This document shows positions 15,552 to 25,677 of a stretch of 64,000 bases of DNA, in pieces. The DNA comes from Chryseobacterium cucumeris (GTDB taxonomy: Bacteria > Bacteroidota > Bacteroidia > Flavobacteriales > Weeksellaceae). Each line of letters starts with the position of its first letter. The stretch's first letter is position 1. The stretch is from positions 372,001-436,000 of the forward strand of contig NZ_LUVZ01000012.1 in the NCBI RefSeq assembly GCF_001593385.1, read 5' to 3'. Below the pieces are notes generated by a model. It searched no databases, was not told the DNA's origin, and saw only the letters and a program-made list of their open reading frames with translations. A program made the position numbers and the translations under genes.

Positions 15552-18500
15552 ATGTTTCTGAATTGTCATTCTTTCCACAGTCTTCGTTACGGTACCTTAT
15601 CGGTAGAAGAATTGGTACGGCAGGCACATTCTTTGGGTATTAAAGAGTTGGCATTAACAGATATCAATACGATTACTGCTATTTATGATTTTAAGAAAGA
15701 ATGTGAAAAGGCAGGCATTAAACCTATTGCCGGAATTGAGGTCAGAAAAGAAGACAGGCTGCTTTATATTGCTGTGGCAAAAGAGTTCTCCGGGATTGGT
15801 GAAGTTAATAAAATATTGACAGATCATAATTGTTATGGAGGTGAACTTTCTGAAGCAGCTCCTGTATTTAAAAATGTTTTTATTGTTTATCCGATAGATA
15901 ACATTCCTTCAAAGCTAAAAGAAAATGAGTTTATTGGAATCCGGGAAGAAGAACTGAACTTATTGATCCGTCCTGAATTTAAAAGGTTGGTTCCGAAAAT
16001 GGTGGTTCTTCATCCGGTTACATTCAGCACTAAAAAAGAATATAATCTTCATAAAATATTAAGGGCTATTGACAAAAATACCCTGTTGTCGAAACTGAAT
16101 GAACAGGATGTTTGTGGGAAATCGGAATATTTTAAATCCGAAAATTTAATCATCAGTACTTTTCAAAGGTATCCTGAGATGATAAAGAATACCAGAAATT
16201 TGCTGGAAGCCTGCAGTTTTGAATTTGATTTTGAAAAAGTTAAGAACAAACAATACTATACTAAGTCCAAAGAATCTGACGTTAAACTTTTAAAAAGGTT
16301 AGCCTATTTAGGACTTGAAAAGCGTTATGGTAAAGATCATGAAATAGCAAAAATAAGAGTGGAAAAAGAACTGAAAGTAATTGATGAACTCAACTTCTGT
16401 TCTTATTTCCTCATTACCTGGGATATTGTACGATACAGTAACAGAATGGGGTTTATGCATGTAGGACGTGGAAGCGGAGCTAACTCCATTGTCAGTTATT
16501 GTATCGGTATTACAGATATATGTCCTTTGGAGCTTGACCTTTATTTTGAAAGATTTCTCAACCTTAACAGGAAAAGTCCTCCAGATTTTGATATCGACTG
16601 GAGCTGGCAGAACAGGGATGTAATCTTGGAATATATTTTTAACAGATATGGGAAAGATCACGTTGCTTTTTGTGGAACAAACGTTGAATTCAAATACAAA
16701 TCGAGATTCAGAGAGGTCGGGAAAGCTTTTGGATTGCCTAAAGATGAGTTGGATGAACTGACGAAAAAGCCAATGGAAGTTCACGAAACGAATTCTGTCG
16801 TACAAACGATCCATAAATATGTCAGGCTGATGGAAAGGTTTCCCAATCAAAGGAGTATGCACGCCTGCGGAATTTTAATCTCGGAAGAACCTATTACAAA
16901 CTATTCTGCCCTTGAAATGCCACCGAAGGGATTTCCAATTGTTCAATTTGATATGAATGTGGCAGAAGATGTTAAATTAGAGAAATTTGATATTCTGTCT
17001 CAAAGAGGTCTGGGAACAATAAAGGATACCGTAGATCTTATTAAAAAAACAAGAGGAATTGATGTTGATATCCGTGATACAAGCATTTCCAAAGATGAAG
17101 AAAAAGCCAATGAATATCTGGCCATAGGAAAAACGATCGGCTGCTTTTACATAGAATCTCCCGCCATGCGTGGGCTTTTAAGAAGATTACAATGTGACAA
17201 TTACAGAATCCTCGTTGCTGCTTCTTCTATTATCAGACCTGGAGTAGCACAAAGTGGTATGATGCGGGAATACATTTTCAGGCATAATCATCCGGATCAG
17301 TTTGAATATTTTCATTCTGTTTTTGAGGAAAATCTAAAAGAAACGTATGGCATTATGGTATATCAGGAAGATGTAATTAAAATTGCACAATATTTCGGAG
17401 GACTTACTCATGCTGACGGTGATATTCTGCGTCGTGCGATGAGTGGAAAAGAGCGATCAATTGAAAAATTGAATGAAGTAAAGGCCAACTTCTTTAAATC
17501 CTGTCAAGAGCAGGGGCATTCTGAAGCGCTTACTGCTGAGGCTTTTCGTCAGATTGAGTCTTTTGCAGGGTATTCTTTCTGTAAAGCACATTCAGCTTCA
17601 TATGCGGTGGAAAGCTACCAAAGTCTTTATCTGAAGGTATATTATCCATTGGAGTTTATGGTTTCTGTGATTAATAATCAGGGAGGATTTTACCGCACCG
17701 AAGTCTATATACATGAAGCAAAAATGTCAGGTGGAAACGTTCAGGTTCCTTGTGTGAATTCAAGTGAATTCCAGACTACGTTAAAAGGGAAAGATATCTT
17801 TTTGGGATTAATGCTTTTGGAAGGATTAGAAACAAGAATTGCCCACGGAATTGTGGAAGAACGCGAAAGAAATGGAGATTACAAATCACTGGAAGATTTT
17901 ATTAAACGTATTCCGATCGGTATTGAAACAATCCAGATCTTAATTTTTATTGGAGCATTCAGGTTTACGGGGAAACCTAAAAATGAATTGCTGGTGGAAG
18001 CCAGGCTGTTATTGGTCAATTTTAAACCGGAACAAAGAGGGCTTATGCTGATTGAAGAACCCGTTCATGAGTTTAAACTTCCGCAGTTAAAAAGAGAACA
18101 GTTTGAAGATGCTTTTGACGAAATTGAACTCATTGGCTTTCCTGTTTCATGTAGCCCCTTCGACTTGTTACAGACCCAATATAGAGGCTCTGTGTTTGTA
18201 AAAGATTTATTGAAATTTCATAAAAAGCAAGTGAAAATGTTGGCTTATCTGATTGCCAGAAAACATGTCCCAACGAAGAAAGGAGAAATGTATTTCGGGA
18301 CGTGGATTGATGCAAATGGAGATTATTTTGATACCTCACATTTTCCGGACAGTCTGAAACAATATGGTTTTCAGGGAGGAGGATGCTATTTACTTTTGGG
18401 AACAGTAGAAGTAGATTATCATTTTCCCACAATTACTATCCATAAAATGGCCAAAATGCCGATGATTCCTGATCCGCGGTACTCTTATGATAAAGAAAGA

Positions 18501-18608
18501 CAATATGATATCCATCAACAGATTAAGGAAGATGTAAGCATGACTCATAGGAAGCCTTATCCACAGGCCCATGAGATTGGACTGCCCAGACATCGGATAG
18601 TAAAATAG
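15552..18608 (+). CDS. Error-prone DNA polymerase III alpha subunit (DnaE2-like)
   Basis: 1018 residues from the ATG at 15552 (MFLNCHSFHSLRYGT); a TTG two codons earlier is ignored. Residues 1-200 form a PHP domain (NCHSFHSLRYG, LTDINT), in which several metal-binding His of active PHP domains seem to be replaced. The polymerase palm has GRGSGANSIVSYC and the catalytic Asp residues in PPDFDIDW (about 345-349). A helix-hairpin-helix region follows near 760-800, and an OB-type domain near 890-960. It is about 140 residues shorter than replicative DnaE and lacks the C-terminal tau-binding part, as is usual for DnaE2/ImuC. With the Y-family polymerase it would carry out damage-induced translesion synthesis. 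Confidence 0.88.
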   Translation: MFLNCHSFHSLRYGTLSVEELVRQAHSLGIKELALTDINTITAIYDFKKECEKAGIKPIAGIEVRKEDRLLYIAVAKEFSGIGEVNKILTDHNCYGGELSEAAPVFKNVFIVYPIDNIPSKLKENEFIGIREEELNLLIRPEFKRLVPKMVVLHPVTFSTKKEYNLHKILRAIDKNTLLSKLNEQDVCGKSEYFKSENLIISTFQRYPEMIKNTRNLLEACSFEFDFEKVKNKQYYTKSKESDVKLLKRLAYLGLEKRYGKDHEIAKIRVEKELKVIDELNFCSYFLITWDIVRYSNRMGFMHVGRGSGANSIVSYCIGITDICPLELDLYFERFLNLNRKSPPDFDIDWSWQNRDVILEYIFNRYGKDHVAFCGTNVEFKYKSRFREVGKAFGLPKDELDELTKKPMEVHETNSVVQTIHKYVRLMERFPNQRSMHACGILISEEPITNYSALEMPPKGFPIVQFDMNVAEDVKLEKFDILSQRGLGTIKDTVDLIKKTRGIDVDIRDTSISKDEEKANEYLAIGKTIGCFYIESPAMRGLLRRLQCDNYRILVAASSIIRPGVAQSGMMREYIFRHNHPDQFEYFHSVFEENLKETYGIMVYQEDVIKIAQYFGGLTHADGDILRRAMSGKERSIEKLNEVKANFFKSCQEQGHSEALTAEAFRQIESFAGYSFCKAHSASYAVESYQSLYLKVYYPLEFMVSVINNQGGFYRTEVYIHEAKMSGGNVQVPCVNSSEFQTTLKGKDIFLGLMLLEGLETRIAHGIVEERERNGDYKSLEDFIKRIPIGIETIQILIFIGAFRFTGKPKNELLVEARLLLVNFKPEQRGLMLIEEPVHEFKLPQLKREQFEDAFDEIELIGFPVSCSPFDLLQTQYRGSVFVKDLLKFHKKQVKMLAYLIARKHVPTKKGEMYFGTWIDANGDYFDTSHFPDSLKQYGFQGGGCYLLLGTVEVDYHFPTITIHKMAKMPMIPDPRYSYDKERQYDIHQQIKEDVSMTHRKPYPQAHEIGLPRHRIVK

Positions 18609-18695
18609 TATTTTTTATATTAACTTTAGATTTCATTCATGTTATTTTAATTCAAAAATTCTGCTTATTTTTCCCTTTTCACGATTTCTTGCCGA

Positions 18696-18971
18696 ATGGA
18701 AAATAAATGTACTGATATCAATAATTTATTAGAAAAACTATCTCTGGAAGGTTTTTCCGGATATGAATTTGTAGATTACTGGGATGCAGATACTATGGCT
18801 GTAGGAATGAAGAAGGGGAATGTTCTCATCTATATTTCTGCATATGACTATTCTAAAACCAATGGCTATGATGTGATTATGGAGGAATTTGAAACAGGAA
18901 TAATATTGAAATCAGAGTACAAGAGATCATACCATGAACTTATTAATGATCTTCTATATTTTTTGAAATAA
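18696..18971 (+). CDS. Small hypothetical protein
   Basis: 91 residues, acidic and aromatic (GYEFVDYWDADTMAVGMKKGNVLIYISAYD is the central part, in two pieces). No signal peptide and no known motif. It stands alone between the DnaE2-like gene and a convergent gene that ends at 18993. The ATG follows a stretch without other candidate starts. It is shorter than most real genes here, but its composition is protein-like and no larger frame overlaps it. Confidence 0.5.
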   Translation: MENKCTDINNLLEKLSLEGFSGYEFVDYWDADTMAVGMKKGNVLIYISAYDYSKTNGYDVIMEEFETGIILKSEYKRSYHELINDLLYFLK

Positions 18972-18992
18972 TTTTTTCTTAATTGGGTGTAT

Positions 18993-19604
18993 TTATTTCC
19001 TTTCATACTTCCAGTTTCTTCCTTTACCTTCAGCAATCCATTCCAGAGCCTGATCCATTCTTTTATTTCGGGTAGTTTCTGTTTTAGCTTCTGCAATCCA
19101 TGTAATATATTCTTTTCTAAAGGACGGAGAAGCCTTTAAAAATAGGTCAAGAGCTTTCTGATTGGCATTTAATGCATTCTGAAAATAATCAGGAATTTCC
19201 ATTTCTGTTTTGGAAGGAGCCGCTTTTTTCATGGTAACGCCCATATCAGTAAGCTCCATCGCTTCTTTAATTGCTTTTTTCAGCTGTGGTTTGGAAGGAA
19301 GATCTCCGACCTGCGTAATTTTTCCTAAACTGAACATCGAGTTTTTCTCAATATCCTGAGTAATCTCCTGCATGGTTTTCATTTCTTTTTCCAGCCAGAA
19401 CCCAAAAGTACAGTGCTGTTTGAAAGAAGCCATAGCACAAAGATTTTTCCCTTTATAGATAAAATGGGGAAAGCTCCACTTCATGGTTTCTTCAGCATCA
19501 GGGCAGAATTCATGAACGGTTTCACGGATATAATGCAGGATAGGTTTCGCAAAATCCTGTGATTTTTCAATATAGGCATCAATTTTGGGACTGTATTTCT
19601 CCAT
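18993..19604 (-). CDS. DUF1801 / YdeI-OmdA family protein
   Basis: 203 residues. The N-terminal 120 residues are a DUF1801 domain (YIRETVHEFCPDAEETMKWS, FPHFIYKGKNLCAMASFKQH, FGFWL). The C-terminal part resembles the bacteriocin-protection YdeI/OmdA tail (DYFQNALNANQKALDLF, SFRKEYITWIAEAKTETTRN, RMDQALEWI). The fold is small and cytoplasmic, and the biochemical role is not established. The gene begins 5 bp after the stop of the serine hydrolase gene, so the two form an operon. Confidence 0.8.
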   Translation of the reverse strand: MEKYSPKIDAYIEKSQDFAKPILHYIRETVHEFCPDAEETMKWSFPHFIYKGKNLCAMASFKQHCTFGFWLEKEMKTMQEITQDIEKNSMFSLGKITQVGDLPSKPQLKKAIKEAMELTDMGVTMKKAAPSKTEMEIPDYFQNALNANQKALDLFLKASPSFRKEYITWIAEAKTETTRNKRMDQALEWIAEGKGRNWKYERK

Positions 19605-19609
19605 CGTTT

Positions 19610-20743
19610 TTATTGGAATAATTGTACAATTTCATTAACAAGAAATTTTACCTGATCAGGTCTTCCTCTGTCATTTTTAGGGTTGTTGGAATAGCTTCCG
19701 GTTTTTACAATAACCATATTGTGCTCCGGAACCATAATGATATATTGACCCTGTAATCCCAGGAAATAATAATGTTTGATGGGGTTGTCATGATTAATCC
19801 AAAGTCCCATTCCATAAATGTTTTCAGACTTTTCGGTAGGAGTTCTCATCTGTTCAATGAAATCTTGATTGAGGATTTGCAGGTCTCCCGCTTTTCCATC
19901 ATCCAGAAATAATTGTCCCAGCTTGGCAAAATCTCTTGCATTGGAATGAATACAGCAATAGGCTTTTTCCATACCATGATTATCTGTAGTCCATTTAGCA
20001 TTTTGCTCCATACCCAAAGGAGCCCAGAACTTTTCTGATAAATAATTTGCCAATGGTTTATCCAGTGCTTTTCGAAGAGCAAAACCAAGAAGTTGTGTAG
20101 AACCGCTTTGATATTCAAATCTGACTCCTGGTTCTTCTTTGAATTTTCTTGTGAATACAGCTTTTACAAGGCTTTTTCCATAATAGGCTTTAGCATTGGG
20201 CAGAAAAGGATTGTTGTAGTCTTCATTCCAGTCCAGTCCGGCTTCCATTTGAGCTAAATTTTTAAGGGTAACCTTATTTCCAAAGGATTTGTTTTTAAAT
20301 TCAGAATAAAAATCTGAAAACTTTTCATCAATAGATGGAATAATTCCTTCTTCCAGTGCTTTACCCAAAAGCATCACAGTCACTGCTTTTGCCATAGAAA
20401 AAGAATTGGTTTGGGATAGCTGGTTATAGCCTTCCCAGTATTGTTCATGAAGAATTCTTCCATTTCTTATCACTACCAAAGCTGCTGTTCTGGAGTGTTT
20501 TAAGTTTTCAACTAAGTATTTAGGTAAATCTTTTTTGTTGTAGTCAGGATCTTCTTCCCATAGCCTGGGCTCTTCCGTCGCAATAGGGTTGCTGGGGAAA
20601 AGATCTCCGTCGTCGATGTATGCACTTGATCTTCCTTTAAGGTAGGTTTTGGAAATACCACTAAATAAGTAATCATATCCAAAAAAATAAGCCGCTGCTG
20701 CACCTGCTACAGCTCCACCTATCATATACTTTAGTATTCTCAT
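19610..20743 (-). CDS. Beta-lactamase-family serine hydrolase (class C type)
   Basis: 377 residues. A hydrophobic N-terminal anchor (residues 5-22, MIGGAVAGAAAAYFFGY) is followed by a periplasmic domain of the beta-lactamase class C/S12 fold. The SxxK motif is Ser116-Met-Ala-Lys119 (NSFSMAKAV). The Tyr motif is probably in FEYQSGS. Family members hydrolyse esters or D-amino acid peptides; the substrate here is unknown. It lies upstream of the DUF1801 gene in a two-gene operon. The 100-bp gap to the divergent M48 peptidase gene presumably carries both promoters. Confidence 0.85.
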   Translation of the reverse strand: MRILKYMIGGAVAGAAAAYFFGYDYLFSGISKTYLKGRSSAYIDDGDLFPSNPIATEEPRLWEEDPDYNKKDLPKYLVENLKHSRTAALVVIRNGRILHEQYWEGYNQLSQTNSFSMAKAVTVMLLGKALEEGIIPSIDEKFSDFYSEFKNKSFGNKVTLKNLAQMEAGLDWNEDYNNPFLPNAKAYYGKSLVKAVFTRKFKEEPGVRFEYQSGSTQLLGFALRKALDKPLANYLSEKFWAPLGMEQNAKWTTDNHGMEKAYCCIHSNARDFAKLGQLFLDDGKAGDLQILNQDFIEQMRTPTEKSENIYGMGLWINHDNPIKHYYFLGLQGQYIIMVPEHNMVIVKTGSYSNNPKNDRGRPDQVKFLVNEIVQLFQ

Positions 20744-20842
20744 TTTTTCACGAATGGGTCTTTAACAAATTTAGAATAATTTGGTTATAAAATTTAAAAT
20801 GAATCAGCAAATAAGTTATTTTTGTTCTTATTGAAGAAAACT

Positions 20843-22171
20843 ATGACCAGAAAACTTTTTGTATTGGGGTACTTCCTATTTTCAATTATGGGAATAGCCC
20901 AGATTTATAAACCAATAGATACCGCAGATTATATACAGAGAAAAGCGTTTTTAAAGAGTTTTGAAGGAAATAATGAAGCCACTGTAAAGAGATTAAAGTC
21001 CCAATATTCCGGAAAAACAGGTTCTGAATTATCCAAAATTTATAAAGAATTCGGAACTGATTTTGAAAAGCAGGTGAAGAATAAGGATTTTATCTTTAAA
21101 TCTGAATTTGAAACCAGTATACAGTCTATGATTCTACGTCTTAAAAAGAATAATCCTACAATTCCTCAGGACCTGAAAATTCTGATTGCAAAAGACAACA
21201 CACCCAATGCTTATTGTCTTGCTGATGGAACCTTTGTCATCAACATGGGGCTTTACAGCTGGCTGAATAATGAGGAACAGATTGCCGCGGTGATTGCCCA
21301 TGAGCTGGGACATAAAATAGAGGAGCATTCCCTGAAGACTTTTTTGAAAATTATCGAACAGGATAAACAGGATAAAGTGGTGGTGCAGAACATAAAATCT
21401 ACTACAACAAGCAGAAGTCAGGACCAGAACCAAAAGGCTTTCGATATTTTTAAAAATACAGTCTACAAGAAAGGAGTAGAAAGAAGGCAAAGCGAAATGC
21501 AGGCAGATTCTTTGGGATATGTTATCTTTAAAAACAGTGATTTCAAGAAAGCAGAATTCATTAATGCTCTTCAGAGATTGCAGGATTTTGATACCATTTC
21601 ACCAAGAGAGTTGAAGGTAGAAACATATAAAAAACTATTTAATCTTCCCAAGCAGGCATTCAATGAAAAATGGATGAAGAAGGAAGATTTCTCTCTGTAC
21701 AATTATAATTTCTATAAAGAAAAGCTGAACAAAGACTCTCTTGCTTCTCATCCTGAAGTTTCCAGAAGATTAGAAGTGCTTAAAAAGACATTTACAGAGC
21801 TTAAAACTCCTGTTAGTCCGGAAAAACCCTCAGATCTGTTTTTAACATTAAGAAAAACGGCGAGAATGGAGATTTTACCCAATTATTTCCATTCAGAAGA
21901 TTATGGACTGGGAATCTATGCTGCCATGCAGTTTTTACAGGATGAAGAGGAGGAAAAATACTATAAAAGCTGGTTGGGAAGATGCTTTACCAAAATATAT
22001 GAAGCAAGAAAAAATTATAATCTGAACCGGTATCTGGATAGAATAGAACCTAAAAATCAAAGTGAAAGTTATCAGCAGTTTCTGAACTTTATGTGGAACT
22101 TAAGCCTTGATGAAATAAAGAATATCGCAGATTTTTATCAGACGAATGAGACAATCGCTAAAATAGATTGA
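20843..22171 (+). CDS. M48-family metalloprotease, secreted
   Basis: 442 residues from the ATG at 20843 (MTRKLFVLGYFLFSIMGIAQ), which gives a proper signal peptide; a TTG at 20822 is less likely. The zinc motif HELGH begins at His153, and the third ligand is probably the Glu in ERRQSEMQADSLGY. The first 110 mature residues and the last 180 are outside the peptidase core and helical. Peptidases of this kind (BepA/LoiP-like) usually deal with misfolded envelope proteins in the periplasm. There are no tight neighbours on the same strand; a lipoprotein gene follows after 200 bp. Confidence 0.85.
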   Translation: MTRKLFVLGYFLFSIMGIAQIYKPIDTADYIQRKAFLKSFEGNNEATVKRLKSQYSGKTGSELSKIYKEFGTDFEKQVKNKDFIFKSEFETSIQSMILRLKKNNPTIPQDLKILIAKDNTPNAYCLADGTFVINMGLYSWLNNEEQIAAVIAHELGHKIEEHSLKTFLKIIEQDKQDKVVVQNIKSTTTSRSQDQNQKAFDIFKNTVYKKGVERRQSEMQADSLGYVIFKNSDFKKAEFINALQRLQDFDTISPRELKVETYKKLFNLPKQAFNEKWMKKEDFSLYNYNFYKEKLNKDSLASHPEVSRRLEVLKKTFTELKTPVSPEKPSDLFLTLRKTARMEILPNYFHSEDYGLGIYAAMQFLQDEEEEKYYKSWLGRCFTKIYEARKNYNLNRYLDRIEPKNQSESYQQFLNFMWNLSLDEIKNIADFYQTNETIAKID

Positions 22172-22371
22172 TTAAGCAGATTAAAAAACTAATTACAGTT
22201 TTAGCTGTTAAACCTTAAGTACATCAAGTTATTACGTGTTTTCTGGTGATTATGGCGTCGATATAAATGGAATATTCCAAAAGATCGGAGTTCAAACCCT
22301 ATTGTAAATACTGAAGTAAATTGATTCCCATGAAATAAAAAAATAAATTTTTAATAATAAAGTAAAATACC

Positions 22372-23007
22372 ATGAAAAAATTCATTTTAACTATCATAGT
22401 CTTATCTTCAGTTGTAACAAGTTGTTCTAAAGAAGAAGGTACAACAGAAAATGATAAAGTATTATCCAAATCATCCATTTTAAATAACAACAATTCATCT
22501 GGAAAGACAGCCGGAAAAGAGTATACGCAGCAATTGCCTTATCTTGATGCTCATACAGATTTTATGGTTTTCAATGTTGAAAATGATCTTGCCCATAAGA
22601 TGAATGACCCCAAAGTTGACTGGAAAACCATCAATGCACTTTATAGTGCAGATTTAAGTACGGCTTCAAAACAATATCTGATTTATATATTATTTGCGAA
22701 AAAAGATTTACTGGGTATTCAAAATACTGCACCCACTACAGATCAAGCTAAATTAATAGCACAATATGCTCAGGAATTGGTCAATACAAAGTATCCTGGA
22801 TATTGCCTTCTATATAATACATTATTAACCTTGAATTCTACGGAATATGCACCGTTATCGGAAACGCTTGCATCCCAAATTGTTTTCAACTCAAAAACGG
22901 AGGTTTTCCACTCAAATTTTCTGAACAGGCCAGAAGGAAGAGATCCTTATGTAGCAAAGGTTAAAGAAGATTATACCTACCTAGATAAAATTAAAACCGA
23001 ATTTTAA
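22372..23007 (+). CDS. Hypothetical lipoprotein
   Basis: 211 residues. The signal peptide ends in a lipobox (MKKFILTIIVLSSVVTSC), with Cys18 lipidated, followed by a polar linker rich in Ser, Asn and Gly. The remainder is a compact, mostly helical domain with no family that I recognise (LPYLDAHTDFMVFNVENDL, WKTINALYSADLSTASKQYL). It stands alone, and a shared hairpin at 23066-23088 closes it. Confidence 0.65.
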   Translation: MKKFILTIIVLSSVVTSCSKEEGTTENDKVLSKSSILNNNNSSGKTAGKEYTQQLPYLDAHTDFMVFNVENDLAHKMNDPKVDWKTINALYSADLSTASKQYLIYILFAKKDLLGIQNTAPTTDQAKLIAQYAQELVNTKYPGYCLLYNTLLTLNSTEYAPLSETLASQIVFNSKTEVFHSNFLNRPEGRDPYVAKVKEDYTYLDKIKTEF

Positions 23008-23065
23008 ATAAAAGAATTTAGAGTAAAGGAAATATTATTAGTGCTGTATTCAAAAGTCAAAGAAA

Positions 23066-23088
23066 AACCCTGATGTTTAGTCAGGGTT
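23066..23088. terminator. Bidirectional terminator
   Basis: Stem AACCCTGA/TCAGGGTT with a 7-nt loop and T-rich flanks on both strands, between convergent genes ending at 23007 and 23098. Confidence 0.85.
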
Positions 23089-23097
23089 CTTTTTGTA

Positions 23098-24627
23098 TTA
23101 ATAATTTAATTTCTCCAGACGGATCTTGTTAAACTTTTCTTTTTCATTATACTCCCGAAGCAGGATGTAGCCTTCTTTTCCAACGTATGGCGTTACTGCA
23201 TAATTATCTTTTTCAGAGATCGGAATAATCTCCTGTTTGAATTTTCCATCAATAATGGTATTGATAAACAAATTCCATCTTTTCTGCCTGGTTACTTCGT
23301 CTTTTTGATAGTCACGATAGAAAAACACTACGTCTTTTCCGCCGTTGAGGTATTGTGAGAAGAGATAATCACTGTTGACCCATTTTGATTTTTCCTTTTC
23401 AAAAACCTGAACATTTTTCACTTTGAAATCTTTATCTGTGTAGATATACACAAGATCTGTAGTCTTTGGAGCGTTGTATTGCCCTGCCGGTTTGTATTTT
23501 TCGGATAAAATACCCACACTTCCATCGTTCATAAAGTACATATCTTTGGTCTGAAGCATATAACCGCTTTCTACCATTCCATATTTGTTGACCTTGGGAA
23601 GAAAAGCAGAAATATTGGGTTCATAATTGATCGCTTTCATATCTACCGAAAAATCAGATTTGTTGAGGATCATTCTTGCAAATCCTACTGATTCTGAATC
23701 ATCGTAGTTTCTTCCCAGCAGAACTATTTTATCATCAAAAGTTTTATCATTATCAAGCTTTCTGTAGTTGGAGTAGAAGGATTCAATATTGTCTATTGTA
23801 TCATCAGATAATCCGGTAATCGGTTTGTTGGATGTTTCTTTTCCGGTTTTCATGTCAAGAACCATCAGATTGAATGTCTTCTGTTTGTCATTCACTTTCT
23901 TCAGGATACAGTACATATAATTTTCGTCTCTTTCCAGAACGGATAAAGTAGTGTACAGTTTTTTACTTCCGTCAGTGTTGTATTTGTATCTCCAGATTTC
24001 CTTTTTGTTGTCATCAAACCTCATGAGGCTGTTGCTGTTTTCATACTTCCCATAATCTTTGTATTCAACAGCAAAATAGCCACCTTCTTTCAGTTCTCCT
24101 ACCGCAGAAACGTAGTTATAGCCTTTATCTTTTTTCTCATCACGGTTTTCCTTACGTTGTTCCTTCCAGCTCTTCGGTTCGTTGATCTCTTTGAAAGTGC
24201 CGTTTTCCAGATAATCATAATATATTTTTCGGGTAATAGAGTTGGTTTTCGGATCGATTACCATAGAAACCGGAGTAAAGATTTCTTTGCTCTTCACAAG
24301 AGAATAATCCATCATGGAAGGCTTTAAAATAATCTGACCTTTAAAATCAACATATCCCAAATAAGAAGCAGCCGTAATATCTCCCTCAAACTCTTTATTG
24401 GCAACAGGGTTGAGGTTTTTATCGAGGATAACATACTCAAACTTCTTGGTCTTATCACCGGATTTACCGTAAGAGTATAGAGAAACGTAGCCGTAAAGAT
24501 TGTCTTTATCATCGAATAGAGCATTCATTCCCACGTGATCACCTGCAGCGAGAGTTGTCAGGTCCTGAGTTTGAGAAAATGCAAATGTCTGGATCAGTCC
24601 AAACATCATCAGCGTTATTTTTTTCAT
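23098..24627 (-). CDS. Hypothetical secreted protein, probably beta-propeller-like
   Basis: 509 residues with a signal peptide (MKKITLMMFGLIQTFAFSQ). The mature chain is full of alternating beta strands with repeated YVxLDKNLN-, DMKTGKE- and YIYTDKDFK-like units, which suggests a propeller-type or solenoid beta fold. No active-site motif stands out, and I do not recognise the family. It is likely periplasmic or surface-exposed. It shares a terminator with the convergent lipoprotein gene. About 110 bp separate its start from the terminator of the next minus-strand gene upstream, so it is a single-gene unit. Confidence 0.65.
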   Translation of the reverse strand: MKKITLMMFGLIQTFAFSQTQDLTTLAAGDHVGMNALFDDKDNLYGYVSLYSYGKSGDKTKKFEYVILDKNLNPVANKEFEGDITAASYLGYVDFKGQIILKPSMMDYSLVKSKEIFTPVSMVIDPKTNSITRKIYYDYLENGTFKEINEPKSWKEQRKENRDEKKDKGYNYVSAVGELKEGGYFAVEYKDYGKYENSNSLMRFDDNKKEIWRYKYNTDGSKKLYTTLSVLERDENYMYCILKKVNDKQKTFNLMVLDMKTGKETSNKPITGLSDDTIDNIESFYSNYRKLDNDKTFDDKIVLLGRNYDDSESVGFARMILNKSDFSVDMKAINYEPNISAFLPKVNKYGMVESGYMLQTKDMYFMNDGSVGILSEKYKPAGQYNAPKTTDLVYIYTDKDFKVKNVQVFEKEKSKWVNSDYLFSQYLNGGKDVVFFYRDYQKDEVTRQKRWNLFINTIIDGKFKQEIIPISEKDNYAVTPYVGKEGYILLREYNEKEKFNKIRLEKLNY

Positions 24628-24682
24628 GGTTAAAATTTGAGCGATAAAAGTAATAAATTAACCCATATGTTGCGAAAAATAA

Positions 24683-24710
24683 AAAAGCCCTGGAAATATT
24701 TCCAAAGCTT
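24683..24710 (-). terminator. Terminator of the lipoprotein gene at 24736
   Basis: On the minus strand: AAGC, then TTT, then the self-complementary GGAAATATTTCC, then AGGGCTT and a T run. It lies just past the stop at 24736. Confidence 0.7.
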
Positions 24711-24735
24711 ATGATCTAAAAAGGCAGAACAATTA

Positions 24736-25569
24736 CTAATAGTATTCGTAAAGCCAGTTATGAGTGCTTGTTCCATAACCCGAACTTTCATAAGTGGTAA
24801 CGGCTTTGGTAGGATAGTTATCTCCGTTAAGCGTGTAAACGGCTGTAATTTTATTGGTTCCGTTAGATGAACCGGAATAACTCTCGGTTTGATTCAATAA
24901 ATTATTATAACCTATTTGACCATCACTCACGTCAAATAAATTGATCTTAACAAAACCTTTAATCCCTTTCATAGGGCTATTGAAAGTGTCATAAGTATTG
25001 GTGATATTGTAGGTAACTCCGTTATAAGTATATTTAGCTGAAGCCACATTTCCGGCATTGGTTAAATTAACATCCACCTGTGCAAATACAAGATTGGAAT
25101 ATGTTCCTGTTGCAGGATTATAAGTTCCGCTTTTATACTCATCAAACTGAACATGGGTATCACTGAGATACTGATAGATTTTGGTATAGGTAAGCGTTCC
25201 CTGTTCTTTATCAGTAATTTTCTCCGTTGAAAGCCTTCCATTAGAATAGGTGAATTCTCTCATCAGAACCAGAGCGCCACCAATGAACTCTTCTGTTTTA
25301 GCAATATAATCTCCACTGTAAGTATAAACAACTCGATCATCATCCAGTGCATTATATGTTTCTACAAGTTTATCTCCATTATATTTGAATTCCACCACAT
25401 AGGGTTGACCACCCGGATTGACGTCTGTTGCTTTTTTTAAGAGATGAAAAGGCCCGTTATTATTGTTCTGAGAATTATTGCTGTTGTCTCTGTGGTCGGC
25501 CGGATTATCATTAGAAACACAACTTGAGAGCAATGCCACAGCAAGTGATGAAAACATCAGTTTTTTCAT
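24736..25569 (-). CDS. Hypothetical lipoprotein with YD-like beta repeats
   Basis: 277 residues from the ATG at 25569, which gives MKKLMFSSLAVALLSSC, a clean lipoprotein signal; upstream starts add an unlikely tail. After the Cys comes an Asn/Ser/Asp-rich linker. Residues from about 40 onward are tandem beta units with YNGDKLVETYN-, YTYSGDYIAKTEEF- and FTYSNGRLSTEKIT-like sequence, a layout common in flavobacterial surface lipoproteins. The molecular role is unknown. It sits between two hairpin terminators as a single gene. Confidence 0.65.
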   Translation of the reverse strand: MKKLMFSSLAVALLSSCVSNDNPADHRDNSNNSQNNNNGPFHLLKKATDVNPGGQPYVVEFKYNGDKLVETYNALDDDRVVYTYSGDYIAKTEEFIGGALVLMREFTYSNGRLSTEKITDKEQGTLTYTKIYQYLSDTHVQFDEYKSGTYNPATGTYSNLVFAQVDVNLTNAGNVASAKYTYNGVTYNITNTYDTFNSPMKGIKGFVKINLFDVSDGQIGYNNLLNQTESYSGSSNGTNKITAVYTLNGDNYPTKAVTTYESSGYGTSTHNWLYEYY

Positions 25570-25650
25570 GGTTATTATTAGTTTAGTTTTTAGTCCGCTA
25601 AAAATAATCATTTTTGTGGTAGGTTGTTCCGGAATGTATGAAAAATAAAA

Positions 25651-25672
25651 AAGCCCTGAAAAAACAGGGCTT
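25651..25672 (-). terminator. Terminator of glyS
   Basis: Stem AAGCCCTG/CAGGGCTT with a 6-nt loop and flanking A/T runs, 5 bp past the glyS stop on the minus strand. Confidence 0.85.
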
Positions 25673-25677
25673 TTAAA

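Noticed and set aside
16308..16862. Open frame of 184 codons opposite the DnaE2-like gene
   Set aside because: It is antisense to conserved polymerase motifs and has no protein-like features of its own.
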